From: JBBEBE01 sp040882505
GTDB taxonomy: Bacteria; Bacteroidota; Rhodothermia; Balneolales; Balneolaceae
Length of the DNA: 64,000 nt
Direction of reading: 5' to 3'
NCBI GenBank assembly: GCA_040882505.1
Contig: JBBEBE010000001.1
Span: 62,001-126,000 of the forward strand
In this document: positions 9,286-18,530 of the stretch, in pieces
Numbering within the stretch: position 1 is the stretch's first letter
Layout of the letters: every line of letters starts with the position of its first letter
Program-made: the position numbers and the translations under genes
The notes under the pieces: model-generated
What the model was told of the DNA's origin: nothing
What the model saw: the letters and a program-made list of their open reading frames with translations, nothing else
The model's database searches: none

Positions 9286-10352
9286 CGATTCGGAGATTGA
9301 GTCAGAGATGTAATGTCGATCTCCATACCGGGTCGAACCTGAAGCAATCCAGTCGTCAAAACCGTATCACCCGGAGCAACTCCCTGCACGATTTGTACGG
9401 CATCGTTTAATCGTATTCCTGTTCGGACCTCGACCTCTTCGACCCGGCCATCGCGCCAAACCCAGCTGGTCTGTCGCTCGAAACCCGGGATGACTGCGAT
9501 GGTGGGAACCATGAGTGCATCCTGTATTCGCTCCAGGTTCAATTCGATATTGGCAAATGCACCGGGCAAAAGTTCGTGATCCGGATTCTCGCTTCTGGCA
9601 CGAATCTGAAGCGTCCGGGTCGACGGATTTACACCGGGTTCAATCGCATAGACCGATCCACTGTATGTAGAATCCCGACCCTGAACACGAAAGTCGATTC
9701 GGTCTCCTTCCTGAACGTCGGCCACATAGCGCTCCGGGATGGAAAAATCGATCTTGACGCGATCCAGATCATGGAGGGATGCGATTCGGGTCTCGGGTGT
9801 TACAAAGCTGCCATCACTGATGTACTTGAGACCGATTCGTCCCTGGAAGGGTGCCCGAATCTCGGTTTTGGCAATGCGGGCATCCACCAAATCAAGCTCG
9901 GCCTGCAGAACCCGTACTTCGTTCAGTATATTGTCATACTCTTGTCTGCTTACGCCTCCACGCTCCAGGAGCCGGGACTGTCGGTCTGCACTCTCTTGCG
10001 CCAGCTGCAGACGTGCCTCGATTCGACGCCGTTCGGCCTGAAGTTCACGATCATCGATTTTAACGAGGAGCTCATTTCCGGAGACGTGTCCGCCCTCTTC
10101 AAACCGGATCTCGCGAACCACTCCGCTCATCTCGGCACGCAATTCGACGGATTCATTGGCCTGAATGGATCCACTTGTATGGATGACGTTATCCAGCATT
10201 TCCGGTTGCACGACAACCGCCTCGACTGGGAGCCGTTCGGTTCCGGTCGACGCTGTTTCGGGGCCTTCCTGGAAAAGTGGGGCAATCTTGGGCCAAAAAA
10301 TCAGCCACAAACCAACCAGAATAGCTACGACAATTCCCGTTCGTTTAACCAT
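9282..10352 (-). CDS. RND efflux periplasmic adaptor (membrane fusion protein)
   Basis: A 356-residue protein with an N-terminal membrane anchor (about residues 6-24). It has a lipoyl/barrel-hybrid segment (ESVELRAEMSGVVREI), a coiled-coil hairpin (about 95-160, rich in Arg, Glu, Leu, Gln) and a beta-barrel region (APFQGRIGLKYI onward). It links the RND pump to TolC. A GTG lies one codon upstream; the ATG at 10352 is preferred, with a weak GAAG upstream. It is the first gene of the three-gene pump operon and sits 190 nt from trxA, with the trxA terminator in between. Confidence 0.93.
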   Translation of the reverse strand: MVKRTGIVVAILVGLWLIFWPKIAPLFQEGPETASTGTERLPVEAVVVQPEMLDNVIHTSGSIQANESVELRAEMSGVVREIRFEEGGHVSGNELLVKIDDRELQAERRRIEARLQLAQESADRQSRLLERGGVSRQEYDNILNEVRVLQAELDLVDARIAKTEIRAPFQGRIGLKYISDGSFVTPETRIASLHDLDRVKIDFSIPERYVADVQEGDRIDFRVQGRDSTYSGSVYAIEPGVNPSTRTLQIRARSENPDHELLPGAFANIELNLERIQDALMVPTIAVIPGFERQTSWVWRDGRVEEVEVRTGIRLNDAVQIVQGVAPGDTVLTTGLLQVRPGMEIDITSLTQSPNR

Positions 10353-10460
10353 CACTTCGTATTGAGATGCATATCGTTGTACCGGTCATCCGACCGGGTA
10401 CCGGCAGAATACCAGCCACGGAAACTAAGACAAGATATGCCGGTGTACCAGACCGGAAAT

Positions 10461-10500
10461 GAAAAAAGATGTTTCAAGTATGACTCTTCATACCCGAAAC
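10461..10500 (-). terminator. Intrinsic terminator of trxA
   Basis: On the minus strand GTTTCGGGTATG pairs with CATACTTGAAAC (12 bp, two G-U pairs, 6-nt loop; 10471-10500), followed by ATCTTTTTTC. It begins about 40 nt after the trxA stop and separates trxA from the efflux operon. Confidence 0.8.
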
Positions 10501-10540
10501 ACCTTTTCCAGAACATCTCTTGTCTGTTTTAAACTCTCGG

Positions 10541-10864
10541 TCAGAGCTGCTGCTCCAACTTCTGTTTAATCTGGGTCTTTGGAACCGCTCCGATGATCTG
10601 ATCGACCACTTCACCACCCTTGAAAATCAAAAGTGCCGGAATACTGCGAATCCCGTACTTGACGGAAATCTGTGGATTATGGTCCACATTCACTTTCCCG
10701 ACTTTTACTTTTCCTTCATACTCTCCGGCGAGCTCCTCAACGACCGGCCCAATCATCCGGCACGGACCACACCACTCGGCCCAAAAATCGACCAAAACCG
10801 GCTGCTCGGAAGATTCAACTTCCGTCGAAAAATTACTGTCGGTCAACTCTACTGGTTTTGACAT
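10541..10864 (-). CDS. trxA: Thioredoxin
   Basis: A 107-residue classical thioredoxin with WCGPC in FWAEWCGPCRMI (about residues 29-40), the buried Asp in VLVDFWA, and the cis-Pro in GIRSIPALLIF. It reduces protein disulfides in the cytoplasm. The open frame continues 41 codons upstream, but MSKPVELTD is the family start and has GAGGA five bases before it (start 10864). It follows dnaE on the same strand, 132 nt away, and is closed by a strong terminator. Confidence 0.97.
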   Translation of the reverse strand: MSKPVELTDSNFSTEVESSEQPVLVDFWAEWCGPCRMIGPVVEELAGEYEGKVKVGKVNVDHNPQISVKYGIRSIPALLIFKGGEVVDQIIGAVPKTQIKQKLEQQL

Positions 10865-10996
10865 AACATCCTCGGTTAGATTAACAATCGGTGATCCAAC
10901 GATCACATACCCAACATACGGCCTTCGATGGGTCGACGCATATCTCTTTTGATTATGGCAATCATCAACAACCCCTATGGATGGCAACGATCCCTA

Positions 10997-13900
10997 TTAT
11001 GAACCCGTTTGAACCCGAATCAGTTCCACGGATTCCCGTCCCAACAACTTGCGCAATTTCTGAAGCAGCTCCTGACTCGGTTCCACGACATATTTGCGCA
11101 CATTCATTGGAATGGGACCCTTGGCATGATCGCTTTCGATTCTCAACCGGATCGGGGTCTCCCCTTTATACTGCGTGAGCAAGGTTGCCATCTGCAACAG
11201 CTCCTCTTCCCCGATCTCTGCGGTCTGAAGTCGTACCTGCAACAGGAGTTGATGCTGAAATTTCTCGCGAAGATTCTCTACCCGCTCCAAGACATTCAAA
11301 ATCAGTTTTGGTTCGGCATCCCGGCGATCCAGAGAGCCTTCTGCCATGACAATGGTATCTGGTTGAATGAGCCCCAAATATCGATCAAATACATCATTGA
11401 ATGCGATACATTCGATAGAGCCCTGTAAATCCTCCAGCGTCAAGAAGGCAAACGGACGACCTTTCCGGTCCACCAGCTTCTTTACGGCTGTTACAATTCC
11501 GACCACCCGAATGGTCGAGCGATCTGCCACCCGGGAGAGTTTCTCCCGATCCAGTTTGTGCGAAGCGAACAGCTCCACATCTTCCCGGAATCGGTCCAAT
11601 GGATGCCCACTCAGGTAGAATCCGATCAGATCCCGCTCTCGATTGAGACGTCCAATCACGGACCACTCCCTGCAGGATCGAAGTTCCGGTTCGGCCAGTG
11701 CAGACGTGCCGGAAGGACCACTACCAAAGAGATTGGCCTGATTCAGACGCGCTTCCTCCTGCTGACGGGTCGCATAGCTCAATATATCGTCGAGACTCTC
11801 CAAAAGCTGTGCTCTTGAAGCGTGCAATGAATCGAACGCGCCAGCCTGAATGAGACTCTCAATGGTTCGTTTGTTGCAGACCCGGGTATCAATCCGCGAG
11901 GCAAAATGAAAGATGGAGGTAAATGGGCCGTTCGCCTCCCGTTCCTCGACAATCGCTTCAATCGCCGAACTTCCCACACCCTTGATTGCCGCCATTCCAT
12001 ACTGAATGGCACCATCACGTGCCGTAAACCGGCCGTCGGCAACATTGATGTCGGGCGGAACCACTTCCAGCCCCAACTCCCGACACTCTTCGACAAAGAA
12101 CGCGACTTTTTTGATGTCGCTCATGTTGTGCGAAAGCACCGCCGCCATGTACGGGCCGGGGTGATTCGCCTTGAAATACATCGTATGATACGCCACAACC
12201 GAGTACGCAGCCGAGTGGGATTTGTTGAACCCGTACCCTGCAAAAAGTGCCATCTTGTCGAAGACATCCTTGGCCGTCGTCTTGTCATACCCCTTTTCGA
12301 TCGCCTGAACCATGAACTTCTCCTCTTCGGGAGGGAGAAGTTCCGGCTTCTTCTTGCCCATGATCCGACGCAGAACATCCGCTTCTCCAAGTGTGTAACC
12401 GCCCATCTTCTGCGCCACGATCATGATCTGCTCTTGATAGATCATGATCCCGTAGGTCGGCTCCAGAATGGCACGAAGATCCTCGTGAGGATAGGCCACG
12501 GACTCCTCGCCGTGCTTACGCCGAATGTAGTCGGGAATAAACTGCATCGGCCCCGGCCGGTAGAGAGCATTCATGGCAATCAAGTCATCCACGGAGGTCG
12601 GCTTGAGTTGCTTCAAATATTTACGCATTCCGTCCGACTCAAACTGGAAGGTTCCGATTGTTCCCCCTTTCTGATAGAGTCGGAACGTATTCTCGTCGTC
12701 AAGCGGAATCTCGTCCAGGTCCAGCTCTTCCCCGGTCGTCTCATGTACCAATTCGATCGCTGTCTTTAGAATAGAAAGGGTCTTCAACCCCAGGAAGTCC
12801 ATCTTCAACATTCCGGCGTCTTCGATCACCTTCCCGTCAAACTGAGTCACAAAAAGCTCGGCATCCCTTGCGGTGGAGATCGGGATGTATTTCGTGAGTT
12901 TGTCGGGGGCGATAATTACGCCAGCCGCGTGAATTCCGGTGTTCCGAACCGACCCTTCCAGAGTCTGGGCCATCTGGAGTGTCTTCCCCTCCAGGGAGTC
13001 CTGGTCCCGAATCTCTTTCAACTCCTTGACACTGCCAAACGCTTCTTCCAGCGAGATTCCGACCGTCTCCGGCACCAATTTCGCCAATCGATCTGCATCC
13101 TGCAGCGGAAGATCCAGTACCCGGGCAACATCCCGTACCGAAGAACGGGCGGCCATGGTCCCGAAGGTGACGATGTGGGCAACCTGATCCTTGCCATACT
13201 TTCGAACCACATAGTCAATGACCTTCTGCCGGCCGTCATCATCGAAATCAATGTCGATATCGGGCATCGACACTCGTTCAGGATTCAAAAACCGTTCAAA
13301 AAGCAACTCGTACCGAATCGGATCGATGTTCGTAATCCCGGTACAATACGCCACAACAGAACCCGCGGCTGATCCCCGACCGGGACCTACATAAACCTCC
13401 ATTCGACGAGCTTCCGCAATGAAATCCTGAACGATCAAAAAATAGCCGGCGAATCCCATTTCGCGAATAATCCCCAACTCGAGATCGATACGGTCGCGAA
13501 TCTCCTCTGTCAGCTCTCCGTACCGGCTTTTGGCTCCCTGCAGGGTCAAGTGCCGCAAATACTCGTCTTCATTCCCGAAACCGTCCGGAAGTGCAAAATT
13601 TGGAAGAATGACATCTCGCTCCAACTCAATTGGCTCTACCTTTTCGGCCACCTCCCACGTCCCCTCGATCGCCTCCGGAAGATCCGCGAAGAGCCCCTTC
13701 ATCTCCTCCTGGGTCTTGAAATAGAATTGATCATTCGGAAATCCATACCGGAACCCACGGCCGCGACCCACGGGTGTAGAGATCAACTCTCCGTTGTCAA
13801 TGCAGAGAAGGGCATCATGTGCCTTTGCATCCTCCCGATTCAGATAAAAGACATTGTTGCTGGCCACGACCTTGACGCCATGTTTGCGTGCCAACCGGAA

Positions 13901-15247
13901 CAGAATTTCATTTGCACGTTCTTCCTCTTCGAGGTTGTGGCGCAACAACTCCACATAGAAATCATCACCGAAGGTTTCGTGCCACCAGAGAAATGCCTCT
14001 TCGGCGGCCTCCTCTCCCTGATTCAGTATCAAATCGACCACTTCGCCTCTCAACCCTCCCGACAACGCAATGAGACCTTCTCGACACTGTTGAACCAGCT
14101 CCCGGTCTACCCGTGGAAATTTGTAGTAATACCCTTCCACATACCCCATCGATGAGAGAAGAGAGAGATTCTCATACCCTTTCCGGTTCTTGGCCAGAAA
14201 GATCTGCTGGGATCGGCGATCCGGTCGCTCCCGGGTAAATTTCTTCTGGTGCCGATCTTCGACAAAATAGCACTCGGTGCCAATGATCGGCTTGATGCCC
14301 TCTTTGTGGGCCGCCTGGACAAATTTGAAGATTCCGAACATATTCCCCAGATCGGTCAGGGCAACTGCCGGCATTCCGTCTTCTTTCGCTTTGCGAACCA
14401 AATCTCCGACATTGGTCGTCCCCTGAAGGACCGAAAATTGGCTATGGACATGGAGATGAACAAACGGTGTGGTTGCATCCCGACCGGCAGACACACGTTC
14501 GGTTTCCTCCGTTGGAGTACTCTCCAGATGGTGCTCTCCCTCTGTATCGACATCCTCGTCACCGGAACGTCCGAGTCGGTTGTGCAACTCCCGAACCTGT
14601 CCCATGTAGTTCTCGGGTTCGATCCACTCGGCCGGTGAAGCGCCGGCCGTATCGATGTCCGCCGGCATCTGCAGTTGGATGACCCCGATCCTCACCAATT
14701 CGAAAAAACAGCGAACCGTCGCCTCGACATCGGCCTGAGCATTGTGTGCTTCCTCGAAATCGATCTCAAAAAGGATTCGGTGCAACTCCGACAGTTTCGG
14801 GTACTTGTAGCGACCCCGGCCACCCGGAAGCTTGCAGTACTCTGTGGCATCATCCTTCGTGTCAATCTCCAGCTTGCCGGAGAGCGGGTTGGAACGACCG
14901 GTCCGGAGATACTCGGCCCCCATGATGTTGAGATCGAACTCCAGATTGTGACCGATGACAAATCGGGCCCTCTTCAAGTCCTCGTCAAATTGATCCATGA
15001 CCTCTTCGAGCGGAATCCCCTCCTCCATCGCTCGTTCGGTCGAGATTCCGTGAATCTTTTCCGAATTATAGGGGATTGTAAACCCGTCCGGTCGAACGAT
15101 GTAATCCCCTCTGGAGAGGAGCGCACCGGTCTCGTCATGCAGCTGCCAGGCAAGCTGCACACAGCGGGGCCAGTTGTCAAAATCTGTGAGTGGGGCCGAA
15201 AAATTTCGGGGCAGCCCGGTGGTCTCCGTGTCAAATATCAGATACAT
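10997..15247 (-). CDS. dnaE: DNA polymerase III alpha subunit with fused N-terminal proofreading exonuclease
   Basis: 1416 residues, about 250 longer than a standard DnaE. Residues 1-185 form a DEDDh exonuclease with Exo I DTETTG (D6, E8), Exo II NLEFD (N101-D105) and Exo III HNAQAD (H168, D173). A polar linker (about 190-260) follows. Then comes the PHP domain (from FVHLHVHS at 262), the palm with PDIDIDFDDDGR, fingers, HhH and a C-terminal OB fold (TIRVVGIVTAV). The polymerase is the replicative enzyme. In the PHP domain several expected metal ligands are replaced: TDHG reads TDLG (L300), a His is Q348, a Cys is G398, and DVH is NVF (N465, F467). Proofreading therefore most likely resides in the fused exonuclease. 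Length and motifs are directly visible; loss of PHP activity is inferred. Confidence 0.95.
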   Translation of the reverse strand: MYLIFDTETTGLPRNFSAPLTDFDNWPRCVQLAWQLHDETGALLSRGDYIVRPDGFTIPYNSEKIHGISTERAMEEGIPLEEVMDQFDEDLKRARFVIGHNLEFDLNIMGAEYLRTGRSNPLSGKLEIDTKDDATEYCKLPGGRGRYKYPKLSELHRILFEIDFEEAHNAQADVEATVRCFFELVRIGVIQLQMPADIDTAGASPAEWIEPENYMGQVRELHNRLGRSGDEDVDTEGEHHLESTPTEETERVSAGRDATTPFVHLHVHSQFSVLQGTTNVGDLVRKAKEDGMPAVALTDLGNMFGIFKFVQAAHKEGIKPIIGTECYFVEDRHQKKFTRERPDRRSQQIFLAKNRKGYENLSLLSSMGYVEGYYYKFPRVDRELVQQCREGLIALSGGLRGEVVDLILNQGEEAAEEAFLWWHETFGDDFYVELLRHNLEEEERANEILFRLARKHGVKVVASNNVFYLNREDAKAHDALLCIDNGELISTPVGRGRGFRYGFPNDQFYFKTQEEMKGLFADLPEAIEGTWEVAEKVEPIELERDVILPNFALPDGFGNEDEYLRHLTLQGAKSRYGELTEEIRDRIDLELGIIREMGFAGYFLIVQDFIAEARRMEVYVGPGRGSAAGSVVAYCTGITNIDPIRYELLFERFLNPERVSMPDIDIDFDDDGRQKVIDYVVRKYGKDQVAHIVTFGTMAARSSVRDVARVLDLPLQDADRLAKLVPETVGISLEEAFGSVKELKEIRDQDSLEGKTLQMAQTLEGSVRNTGIHAAGVIIAPDKLTKYIPISTARDAELFVTQFDGKVIEDAGMLKMDFLGLKTLSILKTAIELVHETTGEELDLDEIPLDDENTFRLYQKGGTIGTFQFESDGMRKYLKQLKPTSVDDLIAMNALYRPGPMQFIPDYIRRKHGEESVAYPHEDLRAILEPTYGIMIYQEQIMIVAQKMGGYTLGEADVLRRIMGKKKPELLPPEEEKFMVQAIEKGYDKTTAKDVFDKMALFAGYGFNKSHSAAYSVVAYHTMYFKANHPGPYMAAVLSHNMSDIKKVAFFVEECRELGLEVVPPDINVADGRFTARDGAIQYGMAAIKGVGSSAIEAIVEEREANGPFTSIFHFASRIDTRVCNKRTIESLIQAGAFDSLHASRAQLLESLDDILSYATRQQEEARLNQANLFGSGPSGTSALAEPELRSCREWSVIGRLNRERDLIGFYLSGHPLDRFREDVELFASHKLDREKLSRVADRSTIRVVGIVTAVKKLVDRKGRPFAFLTLEDLQGSIECIAFNDVFDRYLGLIQPDTIVMAEGSLDRRDAEPKLILNVLERVENLREKFQHQLLLQVRLQTAEIGEEELLQMATLLTQYKGETPIRLRIESDHAKGPIPMNVRKYVVEPSQELLQKLRKLLGRESVELIRVQTGS

Positions 15248-15255
15248 CGCACTCC

Positions 15256-15543
15256 CTACCGTCGTATGGTAAATTGATGAAAGATCTCTCCCGGATCCAT
15301 GTCGTCCACAATCATCGATTCCACCCGGGCAGTGGGTGGCCCGCCGGCGATCTGCTGAATGACACCATCTATCCGTTCGGAGTCTCCCTGCAGCAATACC
15401 TCCACACGACCATCCGTCAAATTACGGATCCATCCGGTCACACCGGCCGTTCGTGCTGCCCGGCGGGTATAGGCACGAAAGCCGACACCTTGTACATTTC
15501 CAGTGAACAGTAAATGTTTCGTCACAGCTTTCATCGGACTCAT
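15256..15543 (-). CDS. acyP: Acylphosphatase
   Basis: A 95-residue small alpha/beta enzyme that hydrolyses acyl phosphates. The signature GNVQGVGFRAYTRRAA holds the catalytic Arg, and GWIRNLTDGRVEVLLQG holds the catalytic Asn. It sits 8 nt before dnaE on the same strand and may share its transcript. An ATG three codons in (15534) is an alternative start. It diverges from oxyR with a 74-nt gap. Confidence 0.93.
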   Translation of the reverse strand: MSPMKAVTKHLLFTGNVQGVGFRAYTRRAARTAGVTGWIRNLTDGRVEVLLQGDSERIDGVIQQIAGGPPTARVESMIVDDMDPGEIFHQFTIRR

Positions 15544-15580
15544 TTCTTACATTGAGGGCATGGTTTTCAGAATCAAAATA

Positions 15581-15595
15581 GAAGATCTCATCTTC
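15581..15595. promoter_or_regulatory. Dyad between acyP and oxyR, candidate OxyR operator
   Basis: GAAGAT-CTC-ATCTTC is a perfect inverted repeat with a 3-nt centre. It lies 22 nt before the oxyR start and next to a TATTTT element facing acyP. LysR-type regulators commonly bind such dyads in divergent gaps and autoregulate; the assignment is inferred from position. Confidence 0.35.
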
Positions 15596-15617
15596 AAATC
15601 GAATCGATAGTTCGCCC

Positions 15618-16556
15618 ATGACCCTGACCCAGCTCTCCTACATCGTTGCCGTCGACAAATATCGTCACTTTGCCACAGCTGCAGAGAAGATCTTTGTCAC
15701 GCAACCGACACTCAGCATGCAGATCCACAAGCTGGAGGAACAGCTGGGCGTCAAACTCTTTGACCGATCCCGAAGCCCGGTTGTACCGACCGATATCGGA
15801 CGGACGATCATCGACGAAGCCATCACGATTCTCAAACAGGCCAAGAAGATTGAAGATCTTGCCCACCACGCAGACGGCACATTGGGGGGATCTGTACATA
15901 TCGGCATCATTCCGACCATTACCCCCTACCTGGTCCCTCTGGTCCTGCAACCGTTCATGAAGGCCCACCCGGATGTCGAGCTCATCTTCGAAGAGATGCT
16001 CACCTCACAAGTCTTGGAAGGCCTCCATCAGGATACCCTCGATATCGGCATAATTGCAACGCCGACCGACCAGAAATCGATCCACGAAGAGATTCTCTTT
16101 GACGAGCCGTTTGTTGGATATCTCTCCCGGGATCATGCATTGAGCAAAAAAAAGTTTCTCGATCAGGAAGACCTCGATGGGGAAGGCATCTGGCTCTTGA
16201 ACGAGGGACACTGTCTCCGAGACCAAACGCTCAAACTCTGCAAAGAGGAGAGACGAAATCGTCACCGGGAACACCCCTTTCGCTTCGAAAGCGGAAACCT
16301 GGAAACGCTCAAACGATTGGTCGAACAGAACTACGGAATGACCCTCATGCCGGCACTGGCTGTGCGGGACTACAACCGCAACTGTTCCTCGGCAACCATT
16401 CGTGAATTCAGGAAGCCGGTTCCAAGCCGCCGAATCCGACTCGCCTACAGCCGGGAGTACCTCAAAGACTCCCTCGTCCCTGCATGGAAAGAGATCATCC
16501 AGACTCACCTGCCGGACGACATCGTGCGGGCAGAAGAGCGCCTGGTTCTGGAATAG
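15618..16556 (+). CDS. oxyR: LysR-family peroxide sensor OxyR
   Basis: A 312-residue regulator. The N-terminal winged helix-turn-helix (about 1-60: HFATAAEKIFVTQPTLSMQIHKLEE) is followed by a periplasmic-binding-like sensor domain. The segment GHCLRDQTLKLC puts cysteines at exactly residues 199 and 208, the redox pair of E. coli OxyR, so peroxide sensing by disulfide formation is strongly suggested. It is followed 36 nt later on the same strand by a P1B-4 metal ATPase, a likely target. Binding sites of OxyR cannot be confirmed from sequence alone. Confidence 0.92.
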   Translation: MTLTQLSYIVAVDKYRHFATAAEKIFVTQPTLSMQIHKLEEQLGVKLFDRSRSPVVPTDIGRTIIDEAITILKQAKKIEDLAHHADGTLGGSVHIGIIPTITPYLVPLVLQPFMKAHPDVELIFEEMLTSQVLEGLHQDTLDIGIIATPTDQKSIHEEILFDEPFVGYLSRDHALSKKKFLDQEDLDGEGIWLLNEGHCLRDQTLKLCKEERRNRHREHPFRFESGNLETLKRLVEQNYGMTLMPALAVRDYNRNCSSATIREFRKPVPSRRIRLAYSREYLKDSLVPAWKEIIQTHLPDDIVRAEERLVLE

Positions 16557-16592
16557 GCACACCCGGGAATCCACAAACTTTCTGACATCCCG

Positions 16593-18530
16593 ATGGATCA
16601 AGAACGACGAAAAGAGACCCTTCTTACCAGCCTCTGTGGCATGAGCCTCGCCGGAGGATTTGTCGTCGAAATGGCCGCCTCGCTGCCGGATCACTGGTCA
16701 CTGCCGCTCTACATCCTCTCCTACCTGTCGGGTGGATACATGGGTACCGTAGAGCTGGTCGAGGACCTGAAACGGCGACAGATCCACATCGATTTCTTGA
16801 TGATCGCTGCAGCGATCGGTGCTGCCATCATTGATCAATGGCTGGAAGGGGCGGTTCTCCTCTTTCTTTTTTCATTGAGCGAGACCCTGGAAGGATATGC
16901 ACTCGGCAAGAGCCGCCATGCCATCCATGCCCTCATGGCCCTTCGTCCACAAACCGCATTGATCCTGGCCGAAGACGGAAGCGAATCAACGGTACCTGTC
17001 GGCGATCTAATCCCCGGACAGGTCGTCATCGTCAAACCCGGGGAGTACATCCCGATCGATGGAACCATCCGTGAAGGCGAAAGTCAAATCGATGAATCGG
17101 CGATCACGGGTGAAAGTGTTCCCGTCACACGATCTCCGGGGGATCCCGTATTTGCTGCCACCCTGAACCAAGACGGTGTGCTTCAAATCGAGGTGACCAA
17201 ACGGGTCCAGGAGACCACTCTTTCAAGAATCATTGAATTGGTCGAAAAGGCGCAAGACCGGAGAGCCGAAACCCAGCAATTTCTGGATCGCTTTGAACCG
17301 GTATACACCCGCATCGTTCTCTTGTCGGTCACACTCGTCATTCTGATTCCATGGCTTCTGCTGGACCACTCCTTCGAGCCCACCTTCTATCGAGCCATGA
17401 CGCTACTGGTGGTCGCCTCCCCCTGCGCACTCATTATCAGTACACCGGCCGCCATCATCTCTGCCATTGCCAATTCGGCCCGAAACGGTGTCCTCTTCAA
17501 AGGAGGCGGGACATTGGAACGAATCGTACAACTCGACTCCATCGCATTCGACAAAACCGGAACGCTGACACTGGGCAAACCGGTCGTTACCGACGTGATC
17601 CCTTTTGCAGACGCAGACGGAAACGAGACGCCAGAGAAACTCCTGCTTGCCATTGCCGCTGGATGTGAGCAGTACTCGGAGCACCACTTGGCAAAAGCGA
17701 TTCTGAATCGTGCGGCCGAAGCCGGAGTCGAACCCGTTGCTGTCAGCCGTCAACAAACACTGGCCGGAAAAGGAATTCAGGGGAGCTGGAACGGGGTCCG
17801 TATTGCGGTCGGGAACGCCGCCCTCCTCCGCACCCTCGAGATTCCCCCTCCCGGGGACATACAGAATGAAGCAGACCGTATGATTGCAGAAGGGAAAACC
17901 GTCGTCTACATTCTCGAATCGGATTTTATTCGGGGACTCATCGCCATGGCCGATCAGATTCGACCCAATGCCAAAGAGACCATCGCCCGGCTGAAAATGC
18001 AGGGCATTCGATCGATCTCCATGCTCACCGGTGACAATCGCGGAGTGGCAGAACGGATTGCAAACGAACTGGGAATCGATGATGTGCATGCCGAACTGCT
18101 TCCGGAAGAGAAATCGGTTCGTATTGAAGAGATGAATCGCAATGGAACCGTTGCCATGGTCGGAGACGGGATCAACGATGCCCCGGCCCTTGCAACCAGT
18201 CATCTGGGAATCGCCATGGGAGCGGCCGGTACCGATGTCGCCCTGGAGTCGGCAGATGTGGTCCTTATGGGAGACGATTTAAGTAAACTCCCCTGGATTC
18301 TGTGGCTCTCCCGAACCTCCCGTCAAATCGTGCGACAAAACATCACCTTCAGTCTGTCCGTTATTGTCTTGTTGGTCCTGTCCGTCTTCTGGATAGACCT
18401 CCCCTTGACACTTGGCGTCATTGCCCATGAAGGAAGCACTCTTCTGGTGGTACTGAACGGATTACGCCTGCTTCGGGCACGTCCGGCAACCCGTCAGAGT
18501 CAACCATCACCAACCATATCTGCCCCATGA
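16593..18530 (+). CDS. P1B-4-type heavy-metal-transporting P-type ATPase
   Basis: 645 residues with no N-terminal HMA metal-binding domain. The actuator motif ITGESVPV, the TM motif SPC (VVASPCALIISTP), the phosphorylation loop DKTGTLT, a serine-histidine nucleotide site (SEHHLAKA), and MVGDGINDAPAL are all present. The last TMs carry HEGSTLLVVLNGLRLL. SPC together with HEGxT marks the P1B-4 group (CtpD, PfeT/ZosA, CoaT), which exports Fe(II), Co(II) or Zn(II), rather than the Zn/Cd P1B-2 group with CPC. It lies directly after oxyR and overlaps the next gene by ATGA. Placement next to a peroxide sensor recalls the peroxide-induced PfeT/ZosA of Bacillus. Confidence 0.92.
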   Translation: MDQERRKETLLTSLCGMSLAGGFVVEMAASLPDHWSLPLYILSYLSGGYMGTVELVEDLKRRQIHIDFLMIAAAIGAAIIDQWLEGAVLLFLFSLSETLEGYALGKSRHAIHALMALRPQTALILAEDGSESTVPVGDLIPGQVVIVKPGEYIPIDGTIREGESQIDESAITGESVPVTRSPGDPVFAATLNQDGVLQIEVTKRVQETTLSRIIELVEKAQDRRAETQQFLDRFEPVYTRIVLLSVTLVILIPWLLLDHSFEPTFYRAMTLLVVASPCALIISTPAAIISAIANSARNGVLFKGGGTLERIVQLDSIAFDKTGTLTLGKPVVTDVIPFADADGNETPEKLLLAIAAGCEQYSEHHLAKAILNRAAEAGVEPVAVSRQQTLAGKGIQGSWNGVRIAVGNAALLRTLEIPPPGDIQNEADRMIAEGKTVVYILESDFIRGLIAMADQIRPNAKETIARLKMQGIRSISMLTGDNRGVAERIANELGIDDVHAELLPEEKSVRIEEMNRNGTVAMVGDGINDAPALATSHLGIAMGAAGTDVALESADVVLMGDDLSKLPWILWLSRTSRQIVRQNITFSLSVIVLLVLSVFWIDLPLTLGVIAHEGSTLLVVLNGLRLLRARPATRQSQPSPTISAP

